A stretch of 12,934 nt of DNA from Syntrophomonadaceae bacterium. GTDB taxonomy: Bacteria > Bacillota > Dethiobacteria > DTU022. Positions 1 through 6,945 of the stretch are shown in pieces; position 1 is the stretch's first letter; each line of letters begins with the position of its first letter. The stretch covers positions 1 to 12,934 of the forward strand of contig SKZS01000162.1 of NCBI GenBank assembly GCA_007127255.1. The letters are read 5' to 3'. The notes beneath the pieces are model-generated. The model saw only the letters and a program-made list of their open reading frames with translations, was not told the origin of the DNA and did no database searches. A program made the position numbers and the translations under genes.

Positions 1-543
1 GTGGAAGCGATGCTGGAAGATAAACCGGATATGGTTATTTCAGGCATTAACAGGGGCAGCAACCTGGGTACTGATGTTCTTTATTCAGGAACTGTATCGG
101 CAGCCGTGGAAGGATTACTTCTAGGCATTCCTTCGGTTGCGGTGTCGCTGACCGGCAATGGAGACAGCCTTAGTTTTAAGTACGCCGCCCGCCTGGTCAG
201 CAATATGGTCCCGCAGCTGCTTGAAGGCGATATAGAGGCATCAACACTGATCAATATAAATGTTCCGGTCAATGTTGATGAAATCAAAGGGGCGCGGGTT
301 ACAAAACTTGGCACCAGGCGTTATCAGAATGCATTTGAAAAACGGACTGATCCACGGGGAAGCCATTACTACTGGCTGGCCGGAGAGCTGGTAAAAGACG
401 ATCCGGAAGATAATGATAATGATAATGATACTAAGGCAGTACAGGAAGGCTACATATCAATAACCCCTATTCACTTCCAACTAACCGATTGGGACGCTAT
501 GCCCTCCCTGGAAAAACTCATTAAGGAAATGACTTTGTTTTAG
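1..543 (+). CDS. surE: 5'/3'-nucleotidase SurE, 5'-truncated by the window edge
   Basis: SurE removes phosphate from nucleoside monophosphates (and sometimes short polyphosphate) in the cytoplasm. The visible 180 residues contain the family hallmark SGINRGSNLG at residues 14-23, whose Asn17 matches the metal-ligand Asn of SurE, followed by DVLYSGTVSAAVEG at 25-38. The C-terminal pattern GYISITPIHFQLTD also fits the family. The N-terminal Asp-Asp metal motif (NDDG) is absent because it lies before base 1. By alignment to E. coli SurE from memory, where this Asn is about residue 92, roughly 75 residues are missing. The GTG at base 1 is therefore an internal Val codon, not the start. An acidic DNDNDND run at about residue 137-143 comes from a short tandem repeat. 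The next gene, rtcB, starts 62 bases after the stop and may be co-transcribed. Confidence 0.95.
   Translation: MEAMLEDKPDMVISGINRGSNLGTDVLYSGTVSAAVEGLLLGIPSVAVSLTGNGDSLSFKYAARLVSNMVPQLLEGDIEASTLININVPVNVDEIKGARVTKLGTRRYQNAFEKRTDPRGSHYYWLAGELVKDDPEDNDNDNDTKAVQEGYISITPIHFQLTDWDAMPSLEKLIKEMTLF
409..429 (+). repeat. GATAAT hexamer repeat, 3.5 copies, inside surE
   Basis: Three full copies of GATAAT followed by GAT lie in frame and encode Asp-Asn repeats in a surface-loop-like acidic stretch of SurE. A length change by one unit would keep the frame, so the repeat should affect loop length only. This is a small microsatellite seen directly in the sequence. Confidence 0.85.
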
Positions 544-605
544 GTAAAGACCTCTGATCCCCTTGTGAAACGGATTTTTCAGCTTGAAGGAAAGGAGTGG
601 CTCTG

Positions 606-2030
606 ATGGTTGTAATGGAACCTTTTGGTAACAATTGCTACCGCATCCCCCGCCGGGGTAATATGAAAGCAGACGTTTTAGTTTATCTTAACCGCGAACT
701 TTACGCCTCTTTTAGTGAAGATCAATCTTTGCAACAGCTAATTGATGCTGCTTCACTTGATGGTGTGATCAGCCCGGTTATCGGCATGCCGGATATCCAC
801 AGCGGTTTCGGCCTGCCAATTGGCGGGGTAATGGCCATGGATGCCCGGGAAGGTTTAATTTCTGCCGGAGCAGTTGGTATGGATATCAATTGCGGTGTGC
901 GTTTACTGCGAACCAGTATTGATGCTGCCGAAACTGATAAATCAGTGTTAAGGCGGTTGATTGAAGGGATTCTCAGGCGGGTGCCAAGCGGTATAGGTCA
1001 GAAAAGCAGGCATTCAAAGATATTTGGCAGGCATCTTGAGTCAATTTTGCACCGGGGAGTACCTTTTATAATTGAGCTTGGTGTGGGAAGACCCGAAGAT
1101 GTCAGCTGTATTGAAGACAGTGGTTGTTTAGAAGGCGCCGACATCAGGGCTGTCAGCAAAAAAGCCAGAGACCGTGGATTACAGCTTTCAACAATTGGTG
1201 GGGGAAATCATTTTATTGAGATTGGCGTTGTCGATGCAATATTTGATGCGACAGCAGCAGAAGCATATGGACTTGAGGAAGGTATCCTCACTGTGCTTAT
1301 TCACACCGGGAGCCGCGGTTTTGGGCACCAGGTTTGCACAGATTATTCAAAAGCGATGAAAAACACGGCAAAAAAATATAGTATTGAGATTCCTTCAGCC
1401 GGCCTGGCAGCAGTGCCGATAAGGTCGAAGGAAGGTGAGGAATACTATGCAGCGATGACCTGTGCGGTTAATTTTGCATTTTGTAACCGCCAGTGGATTA
1501 CTGATGATGTGCGAAAAGCTTTTGGTGAAACCCTGGGTGGGAATGATTGTGATTACGGTCTCGGCCTGGTTTACGACGTGGCACATAATACAGCAAAGTT
1601 TGAAACAATTGGCGAAAGAAATATGCTTATCCATCGTAAAGGGGCTGTCAGGGCTTTACCTCCCGGACATCAAATGAACCCGGAACCCTACCTGTCTACC
1701 GGCCACCCTGTTCTTATTCCAGGAAGTATGGGCAGCGCTTCCTATGTTGTCAGGGCGGCACCGGGAGTTGATAAAATATTTAATTCGGTTAATCACGGTG
1801 CGGGGCGGGTTTTATCAAGGACTGCCGCTAAGCGTGAAGTAACTGTTCAGCAGTTGAAAGAACGCATGGCTGATATACAATTATCCGGGACTAACTACCG
1901 GGCATATCTTGATGAAGCGCCGCAGGCTTACAAAAATATCGACCTGGTTGTTGAAACCTTAACCGAAATAGGCTTAAGCAGCAAAGTGGCGCGACTCAGG
2001 CCCCTGGCTGTAATAAAAGGCGAGGATTAA
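606..2030 (+). CDS. rtcB: RNA-splicing ligase RtcB (3'-phosphate/5'-OH RNA ligase)
   Basis: RtcB joins RNA 2',3'-cyclic phosphate or 3'-phosphate ends to 5'-OH ends using GTP and Mn2+, acting in RNA repair or tRNA splicing. From the ATG at 606 the protein is 474 residues. All core motifs are present: GMPDIHSGFGLPIGG (60-74), MDINCGVR with Asp93 and Cys96, GGGNHF with His202, HTGSRG with His233, DVAHN with His327, and NHGAGR with His397, which corresponds to the guanylylated histidine. The metal set (Asp, Cys, three His) is complete, so the enzyme should be active. An in-frame GTG at 597 overlaps the SD itself (AAAGGAG, 591-597), whereas the ATG at 606 sits 8 bases after it, so I choose 606. 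No archease activator gene follows; the next gene is an ABC ATPase. Confidence 0.96.
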   Translation: MVVMEPFGNNCYRIPRRGNMKADVLVYLNRELYASFSEDQSLQQLIDAASLDGVISPVIGMPDIHSGFGLPIGGVMAMDAREGLISAGAVGMDINCGVRLLRTSIDAAETDKSVLRRLIEGILRRVPSGIGQKSRHSKIFGRHLESILHRGVPFIIELGVGRPEDVSCIEDSGCLEGADIRAVSKKARDRGLQLSTIGGGNHFIEIGVVDAIFDATAAEAYGLEEGILTVLIHTGSRGFGHQVCTDYSKAMKNTAKKYSIEIPSAGLAAVPIRSKEGEEYYAAMTCAVNFAFCNRQWITDDVRKAFGETLGGNDCDYGLGLVYDVAHNTAKFETIGERNMLIHRKGAVRALPPGHQMNPEPYLSTGHPVLIPGSMGSASYVVRAAPGVDKIFNSVNHGAGRVLSRTAAKREVTVQQLKERMADIQLSGTNYRAYLDEAPQAYKNIDLVVETLTEIGLSSKVARLRPLAVIKGED

Positions 2031-2057
2031 ATACTGCTAAGAAAGAAGTGAACCGGA

Positions 2058-3089
2058 CTGGAAGAAGCGAAAAAAGTTATTGAAGTTAAAGACCTGTCTG
2101 TAAGATATCCAGGTGGCATAGATGCTTTAAAAGGCGTCACTTTTTCGGTAGATGAGCAGGAAATATTCGGCCTGCTGGGTCCAAACGGAGCGGGTAAAAC
2201 CACCCTGATCATGGTTTTGACCACACTTCTTAAACCATCGGGCGGCTCGGCTTTTTTAAACGGCTATGATGTTGCAAAATGTACAAACCAGGTCCGTATG
2301 AACCTTGGTTATGTTTCACAGGATCTGGCCATCGATGATGAGTTAACCGGTCTCGACAACCTCTGGCTGCAGGCCGGCCTTTATCATATGGATCGCTCCA
2401 TCAGAAAAAAAAGAATTGATGAAGTGCTTGAACTCGTCGGTCTGCGCGAAAGGGCCGCTGATCGGGTCGATACTTACTCCGGGGGTATGCGTAAAAGACT
2501 GGATATCGCCTGCGGATTGATTCACCGCCCGGGCATATTATTCCTGGATGAGCCAACTCTCGGGCTTGATATTCAAACCAGGCATGAAATATGGCACTAC
2601 GTGAACCGCCTGCGGGAAGAAGTAAAGATGACAATTTTACTAACCACTCATTACATGGATGAAGCTGATACACTCTGTCGACGCGCAGCAATTATCGACC
2701 GCGGAGAACTGAAAGCGATCGATACACCGGCCAGGTTGAAGCAGAATATTGGTGGCGGGGTAGTTGTTTTCAAGTTTACAGATGATGCCGATCCGCACCT
2801 GGTTGAAAAGGCGCTGGAAGTACTTAGAGAAAAAGAATTTGTCAAAGAAATTTCAAGCAATAGTGACGATTATATTTTGTTGACCAATGATAACGAGGAA
2901 GCCCTGCCTAAATTTTTTGCTGTACTGGAAAGATTTCCTTTAAGACTACAAAAAGTTACCTTAAAAATGCCTTCACTGGACGATGTTTTCCTCTATCATA
3001 CCGGAGAACAACTGCGTGAGGGCAGTGTTTCTAAAGAGCAAATTGCCAGATCACGAACAAGCATGCACCGATTACGTGGTCAGCGCTAA
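2058..3089 (+). CDS. ABC transporter ATP-binding protein, drug/ABC-2 exporter type (DrrA-like)
   Basis: This is the nucleotide-binding subunit of an ABC-2 type exporter, on the cytoplasmic face of the membrane. Reading from a CTG at 2058 gives 343 residues with every ATPase motif: Walker A GPNGAGKTT (41-49), Q-loop Gln88, signature YSGGM (140-144), Walker B ILFLDEP (160-166) and H-loop His198 in TTHYMDEAD. A C-terminal extension of about 100 residues, as in DrrA-type proteins, follows. The first ATG in frame (2211) would delete Walker A and cannot be the true start. In-frame TGA at 2049-2051 closes the frame upstream, and no ATG, GTG or TTG exists between them. SD-like AGAAAGAAGTGA (2040-2051) ends its core about 9 bases before the CTG. 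A GTG at 2048 in another frame is an alternative if the A6 run at 2070-2075 is miscounted or slips. The ABC-2 permease follows after 30 bases. Confidence 0.85.
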   Translation: MEEAKKVIEVKDLSVRYPGGIDALKGVTFSVDEQEIFGLLGPNGAGKTTLIMVLTTLLKPSGGSAFLNGYDVAKCTNQVRMNLGYVSQDLAIDDELTGLDNLWLQAGLYHMDRSIRKKRIDEVLELVGLRERAADRVDTYSGGMRKRLDIACGLIHRPGILFLDEPTLGLDIQTRHEIWHYVNRLREEVKMTILLTTHYMDEADTLCRRAAIIDRGELKAIDTPARLKQNIGGGVVVFKFTDDADPHLVEKALEVLREKEFVKEISSNSDDYILLTNDNEEALPKFFAVLERFPLRLQKVTLKMPSLDDVFLYHTGEQLREGSVSKEQIARSRTSMHRLRGQR

Positions 3090-3119
3090 TTATGTTACTA
3101 ACTCCGAGGTGGTAGGGAA

Positions 3120-3911
3120 GTGGATCTTAATTACGGATTAAGAGGGACTTATTATGTATTCTGGCGTGAAATGAAACGATTTTCAAGCCAGAGACTTCGA
3201 ATTATGATGTCTGTAGTTCAACCCGTGGTCTGGTTGGTGTTGATGGGCAACATGATGACCAGGCTTACAGATAATCCTTTTACTGCAGAGATGCTGGGGG
3301 TTGATAACTATCTTGCTTTTATGGTTCCCGGTGTTATGATTATGACTTCCCTTTTTTCAGGGGTTTACGGTGGGATATCAATAATCTGGGATCGCAGGCT
3401 GGGCTTTTTAATAAAATTACTCAGCGCCCCGATTCCGCGTTACAGTATTGCTCTTGGCAAAATGTCTGCCCTGGTCATTCAGACTATGATCCAGGTCTCA
3501 ATCATTGCCCTGCTCGGCAGTATAATGGGTGTTCTTTTTATAACCGGTCCCGGAGGTATAATAGTGGCCCTGCTCTTCTGTGGGCTTTTTTCGGCAATAA
3601 TGAGCAGCATCTCACTTTTTCTATCAGCTTCGGTTAAAACTCCTGAAACACTTTTTGCAATAATTAACTTTTTAACCATGCCTCTTGTCTTTACCAGTAA
3701 TGCCCTTTTCCCGACAGGGGCAATGCCTTCGTGGATTCAGTTAATATCCCGCTTTAATCCAATTACCTATGCTGTTGCTCCTGTGCGTGCCCTTGTTACA
3801 GGTGGTTGGGAGTTTGATGTTATTGTAAGCGGCGCGGCAATATTATTATTAATGCTTCTTTTTCTCCAGGGTGTAGTTTATTACCGTTTTGAAAAAGGGT
3901 CTTTATTGTAA
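3120..3911 (+). CDS. ABC-2 type transporter permease (DrrB-like)
   Basis: This is the membrane subunit partnering the preceding ATPase; together they would export a hydrophobic compound, lipid or polysaccharide, and the substrate cannot be read from sequence. The 263-residue protein starts at GTG 3120, 7 bases after GAGGTGG (3106-3112). It has a short cytoplasmic N-terminus and about six hydrophobic segments, and ends with a stretch carrying FNPITYAVAPVRALVTGGW at about residues 220-238. That stretch is the conserved ABC-2 signature region found in DrrB and NodJ-type permeases. The length is typical for the family. It has no fused ATPase and no signal peptide. The following gene begins 43 bases after its stop with its own SD. 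Confidence 0.92.
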   Translation: MDLNYGLRGTYYVFWREMKRFSSQRLRIMMSVVQPVVWLVLMGNMMTRLTDNPFTAEMLGVDNYLAFMVPGVMIMTSLFSGVYGGISIIWDRRLGFLIKLLSAPIPRYSIALGKMSALVIQTMIQVSIIALLGSIMGVLFITGPGGIIVALLFCGLFSAIMSSISLFLSASVKTPETLFAIINFLTMPLVFTSNALFPTGAMPSWIQLISRFNPITYAVAPVRALVTGGWEFDVIVSGAAILLLMLLFLQGVVYYRFEKGSLL

Positions 3912-3954
3912 AAACATATCAAGTGCATATTTTGTGAGAGGAGAAGAACTTTTG

Positions 3955-4914
3955 ATGTTATATTTAAACGAAAAAGATATCATCAGGGCGGTTAGCCTCG
4001 ATCAGGTAATGGATGCCATAGAGAATGCTTATGCCATCGATTTAAAAGGTGATTACCGGATGCCTCCCCGGATGCATGTAAAAAATGAAGATAATACTCT
4101 ACTTTACATGCCCTGCTTTATGAAAAGTATATTTGGCACTAAATTTTTGAGCTTATTTCCAGGCAATGCAGCTAGGAACAAGCCTGTTATTCAGGGGCTG
4201 GTTCTTCTCAACTGTCCTGAAAGCGGTATGCCGTTAGCGCTTCTTGATGGAGCGACATTAACTGCGATCAGGACCGGTGCGGTAGGTGGAGTTGCTGTTC
4301 GGCACTTATCCCCAAAAAAATCTAAAACTGTAGGCCTGGTAGGAGCAGGAATACAGGGCTTTCGACAGGTGCTTTATGCCTGTGAAGCGAGGGACATTGA
4401 AGAGGTAAATCTTTTTGATTCATCAAGCACAAAATCAAGCGCGCTTGCCGGGGAGTTAGAAAAAATGCTCCCCGGTGTCAGAGTTAAAGAATCTTCATCG
4501 GTAGAAATACTTTTGAAAGCTTCTGAAATAGTGATAACCGCGACTCCGGCAGCCAGTCCTGTCCTCCCTGACGACCAGGATTTGCTTAAAGGCAGACTCT
4601 ATATCGGAATAGGATCTTACAAACCGGAAATGAGGGAGTTTCCTGCGGCTCTGTACAGCCTGGTTGAAAAAGTATATATCGATACTGAACACGGCCTGGA
4701 AGAATCAGGAGACCTGATTACACCCCTGGAAAATAATTGGGTCAGGCACGATCAGATCATTAAACTGGGCAAAATACTCGGCAATAACGAAGCAGTGGGA
4801 AGTGAAGAAACAATCCTTTTTAAATCAGTTGGAATGGCGCTTTTTGATCTTGTCGTTTCAGAACTGATTTACAAAAAAGCCCTGGAAAATAACATTGGTA
4901 CAGTGCTAGACTGA
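3955..4914 (+). CDS. Ornithine cyclodeaminase / mu-crystallin family NAD(P)-dependent enzyme
   Basis: This 319-residue cytoplasmic protein belongs to the family containing ornithine cyclodeaminase (OCD), archaeal alanine dehydrogenase, ketimine reductases and pyrroline-2-carboxylate reductases. The substrate-carboxylate residues are present: Arg39 (MPPRM), Lys63 (GTKFLSLFPGN) and Arg106 (LTAIRTGA). Their spacing (24 and 43) equals that recalled for Pseudomonas putida OCD (Arg45, Lys69, Arg112). The Rossmann motif VGAGIQG is at 129-135 and the C-terminal family motif FKSVGMAL at 289-296. The position equivalent to catalytic Asp228 of OCD holds Tyr222 (GSYKPEMRE), so true OCD activity is doubtful; an amino-acid dehydrogenase or imine reductase is more likely. 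ATG 3955 is chosen because AGGAG (3939-3943) lies upstream; TTG 3952 is an alternative. A longer frame from TTG 3889 would overlap the permease gene. The serine dehydratase gene starts 19 bases after its stop. Confidence 0.88.
   Translation: MLYLNEKDIIRAVSLDQVMDAIENAYAIDLKGDYRMPPRMHVKNEDNTLLYMPCFMKSIFGTKFLSLFPGNAARNKPVIQGLVLLNCPESGMPLALLDGATLTAIRTGAVGGVAVRHLSPKKSKTVGLVGAGIQGFRQVLYACEARDIEEVNLFDSSSTKSSALAGELEKMLPGVRVKESSSVEILLKASEIVITATPAASPVLPDDQDLLKGRLYIGIGSYKPEMREFPAALYSLVEKVYIDTEHGLEESGDLITPLENNWVRHDQIIKLGKILGNNEAVGSEETILFKSVGMALFDLVVSELIYKKALENNIGTVLD
4448..4475 (+). other. GC-rich inverted repeat inside the OCD-family gene
   Basis: CCGGGGAG (4448-4455) and CTCCCCGG (4468-4475) are perfect 8-base arms around a 12-base A-rich loop, and two G-U pairs can extend the stem in RNA. 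It lies within the coding region, between the Rossmann motif and the second half of the protein, with no T-run after it. It may be chance, or an RNA structure slowing translation. Confidence 0.4.
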
Positions 4915-4933
4915 TAAATCGAAGGAGTTAGAG

Positions 4934-6514
4934 ATGAAAAAACAGCCCCCCAGTATTTTTAATGATGTTATCGGACCGGTGATGCGCGGACCGTCAAGTT
5001 CACACACTGCTGCCTCTGTCAGGATCGGCAAACTTGTCAGGCAGTTTTTCACTGCTGAAATAAAGAGTTTTAAAGTCGAATTTGACCCCGAGGGATCGCT
5101 GGCCTCAACTTACAGCACCCAGGGATCTGATATTGGCCTGGCTGGCGGTTTGCTGGATATGGATACTGATGATCCCGGTTTGGCAGGCTCGCTGGAAGCA
5201 GCAAAAAAGCGTGATATTAATATTAGTTTTAAAATTGTTGATTATCAGGCAAGCCACCCCAACACTTACAGGATTCAAGCAAAAGGAGAATCAGGCGAAG
5301 AAAACCATTTTATTTTTGTATCTACCGGTGGCGGCATGTTTGAACTGCAGAAGATCAACGGTCTCCCTGTTTCAATTTGCGGAGATTTTTACGAAAGCCT
5401 GCTATTTTTCAAAAATACCGAGCAGGCTTTACTTGATCAATACTGCAAAAAAATAGAAATGCTAATTAATGATCACGATTATTGCCTGATTGCCGCCGGC
5501 GGAAATGCCAGCCTTATTAATCTTAAAACCGGTTACCCCATCTCAGATCTTCAGCTAAGATTAGCGGAAATTGGCGTTAAGCTTGAAAGGGTTGTGCAGC
5601 TTGAACCTGTTCTGCCAATCCGATCAAGCAGGAATTGCCAGGTTCCTTATACCTGTGCTATAGATATTTTGCAGGAAGCTGAAACTGACAGGGGACAGCT
5701 CTGGGAAATGGCCTTAAAATATGAGGCGGCCCGGGGTAATATTTCAGAAAGTAAAGTGTTCGATATGAGTAAAAGCTTGACTGCAATTATGAAAGCTTCC
5801 ATTAAAGAAGGACTGGCAGGCAGCGATTACAGCGATCGGATTCTTGGTCCCCAGGCTTATAAAATAGCTAGTTATTCAGGAAATTTAAGCGGAGGAGAAC
5901 GAGATAAAAAAGTAATCGCTTATATTACGGCGATTATGGAAACAAAAAGCGCAATGGGTGTAATTGTTGCTGCTCCGACAGCAGGGTCCTGTGGCTGCCT
6001 GCCGGGCACACTTTTTGCCGTGGCCGAAGAATTGCAGTTTAATGATGAAGCTGTTTCAAAGGCCCTGCTGGCTGCAGGTTTGGTTGGAGTCCTGGTTGCA
6101 TGGCGCAGCACTTTTGCCGCTGAAGAATGCGGCTGCCAGGCAGAGTGCGGTGTCGGCTCGGGGATGGCTGCAGCGGGCCTGGTCCAAATGCTGGGCGGGA
6201 CAGTTAAACAAACTTTAGATGCATCGGCCATGGCTCTGCAAAATGTAATCGGTATGGTTTGCGATCCCGTTGGGGGGCGGGTAGAGGTGCCCTGCCTCGG
6301 GAAAAATATTATGTCCGGCTTCAATGCCATTGCTGCAGCTAATATGGTCCTTGCCGGGTATGAAAATGTAATCCCACTCGATGAAACTATAGGCGCAATG
6401 CATCAGGCAGGAACAATGATCCCGCCTGAACTGCGCTGTACCGGTAAAGCAGGCCTTTCCACTACTGCTACTGCCCAAAAGATTGAAGGTATATTAAAGC
6501 AAAAAAAACTTTAA
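4934..6514 (+). CDS. L-serine dehydratase, iron-sulfur-dependent, single-chain (beta-alpha fused)
   Basis: The family deaminates L-serine to pyruvate and ammonia in the cytoplasm using an oxygen-sensitive [4Fe-4S] cluster. The 526-residue chain starts at ATG 4934, 6 bases after AAGGAG. The N-terminal beta-like part opens with IGPVMRGPSSSHTA (13-26), the family signature. The alpha part has APTAGSCG (347-354), GCQAECGVGSGMAAAG (400-415), CDPVGG (443-448) and VEVPC (450-454). Cys401, Cys443 and Cys454 are spaced 42 and 11, matching the cluster cysteines recalled for Legionella L-serine dehydratase (343, 385, 396). The usual near-C-terminal cysteine that caps the cluster is missing: the last Cys is 502 and the chain ends in LKQKKL. 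Length is close to the sum of the Bacillus two-subunit form and longer than E. coli SdaA (about 455). It probably forms an operon with the OCD-family gene. Serine is the likely substrate but another beta-hydroxy or related amino acid is possible. Confidence 0.9.
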   Translation: MKKQPPSIFNDVIGPVMRGPSSSHTAASVRIGKLVRQFFTAEIKSFKVEFDPEGSLASTYSTQGSDIGLAGGLLDMDTDDPGLAGSLEAAKKRDINISFKIVDYQASHPNTYRIQAKGESGEENHFIFVSTGGGMFELQKINGLPVSICGDFYESLLFFKNTEQALLDQYCKKIEMLINDHDYCLIAAGGNASLINLKTGYPISDLQLRLAEIGVKLERVVQLEPVLPIRSSRNCQVPYTCAIDILQEAETDRGQLWEMALKYEAARGNISESKVFDMSKSLTAIMKASIKEGLAGSDYSDRILGPQAYKIASYSGNLSGGERDKKVIAYITAIMETKSAMGVIVAAPTAGSCGCLPGTLFAVAEELQFNDEAVSKALLAAGLVGVLVAWRSTFAAEECGCQAECGVGSGMAAAGLVQMLGGTVKQTLDASAMALQNVIGMVCDPVGGRVEVPCLGKNIMSGFNAIAAANMVLAGYENVIPLDETIGAMHQAGTMIPPELRCTGKAGLSTTATAQKIEGILKQKKL

Positions 6515-6622
6515 AATGAAAGCAGTTATGTTATAATTAAAACATTGCTTTAAGCTGATCGGGTTGTTTATGAGCGAAAGGTATTGATTGGCAGCGGCTT
6601 ATGAAACAAGAATTACTTAATA

Positions 6623-6639
6623 CCTGACATCGTGTCAGG
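6623..6639 (+). other. Inverted repeat CCTGACA-TCG-TGTCAGG
   Basis: Perfect 7-base arms (6623-6629 and 6633-6639) flank a 3-base loop, 109 bases after the serine dehydratase stop. It is not followed directly by a T-run, so it is a poor match to a classic terminator. As DNA it could be an operator; as RNA it is a short stable hairpin. Confidence 0.5.
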
Positions 6640-6647
6640 GTAAAAGA

Positions 6648-6670
6648 TTTTGATCTAAGTATGATCAAAA
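6648..6670 (+). other. Inverted repeat TTTTGATC-N7-GATCAAAA
   Basis: Perfect 8-base arms (6648-6655, 6663-6670) flank a 7-base spacer. The AT-rich symmetry with two half-sites centred 15 bases apart looks more like a dimeric repressor or activator site than an RNA terminator. It begins 9 bases after the previous inverted repeat. Confidence 0.45.
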
Positions 6671-6724
6671 CTTAACAATTTTATAGAAGGAAATAACTAA
6701 TCAATAGCGAAAATTACGTGTTGT

Positions 6725-6753
6725 GTATTTTATAGCCTGTAAAATACCTTTTT
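6725..6753 (+). terminator. Hairpin GTATTTTA-N7-TAAAATAC followed by CTTTTT; possible weak terminator
   Basis: Perfect 8-base arms (6725-6732, 6740-6747) can be extended by a U-G and an A-U pair to a 3-base loop. A run of five T (6749-6753) follows almost at once, giving the layout of an intrinsic terminator. The stem is AT-rich and weak, so it might instead be an attenuator or an operator. No other terminator-like structure is seen after the serine dehydratase gene. Confidence 0.4.
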
Positions 6754-6815
6754 ATGCCCGCAATGAATAAAACTTTAAGGAGGTGGAATATCTTTAGCTG
6801 CTCACTTTTACCGAT

Positions 6816-6827
6816 TGACTTAAGTCA
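6816..6827 (+). other. 12-base perfect palindrome TGACTTAAGTCA
   Basis: This perfect palindrome without spacer is too tight to fold as a hairpin but is well suited to bind a symmetric dimeric regulator. It lies between two SD-like sequences in the leader of the liv operon. Its left half contains TTGACT, similar to a -35 box, but no -10 box is found at a proper distance. Confidence 0.4.
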
Positions 6828-6843
6828 TAGGTATAAGGAGGGA

Positions 6844-6866
6844 GATAAAACTAAGAAAGTTTTATC
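6844..6866 (+). other. Hairpin GATAAAACT-AAGAA-AGTTTTATC
   Basis: Perfect 9-base arms (6844-6852, 6858-6866) flank a 5-base loop, the longest perfect stem in this intergenic region. It sits directly after AAGGAGGGAG and is followed by CGGGGG rather than a T-run, so it is not a terminator. It could be a leader hairpin or a protein-binding site. Confidence 0.5.
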
Positions 6867-6916
6867 CGGGGGCAGTAGAATTATAAGCGTACTTGATTAT
6901 TATTTTGTTTAAAATC

Positions 6917-6945
6917 TTGAACCTAATGGCAAATTAATAGAATAT
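6917..6945 (+). promoter_or_regulatory. Candidate sigma-A-type promoter for livK
   Basis: TTGAAC (6917-6922) and GAATAT (6940-6945) are separated by 17 bases, the ideal spacing, but the -10 match is only moderate. TAGAAT (6938-6943) with a 15-base spacer is an alternative reading. Transcription would then begin shortly before the two candidate livK starts. The call rests on sequence resemblance alone. Confidence 0.25.

Noticed and set aside
1174..1677. Small plus-strand frames of 61 and 71 residues inside rtcB
   Set aside because: They are out-of-frame shadows of the highly conserved RtcB core with no independent SD evidence.
2211..3089. ATG 2211 as start of the ABC ATPase
   Set aside because: It would remove Walker A and the first strands of the ATPase, while the frame continues upstream with perfect family similarity.
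3889..3954. Longer N-terminus for the OCD-family protein from TTG 3889
   Set aside because: It would overlap the permease gene and has no SD; the extra residues do not resemble the family, and AGGAG at 3939-3943 points to 3955 (or 3952).
5920..6330. 136-residue open frame on the minus strand inside the serine dehydratase gene
   Set aside because: It lies entirely opposite conserved alpha-domain motifs, has low-complexity Pro/Ala/Ser/Thr composition, and is explained by the codon pattern of the real gene.
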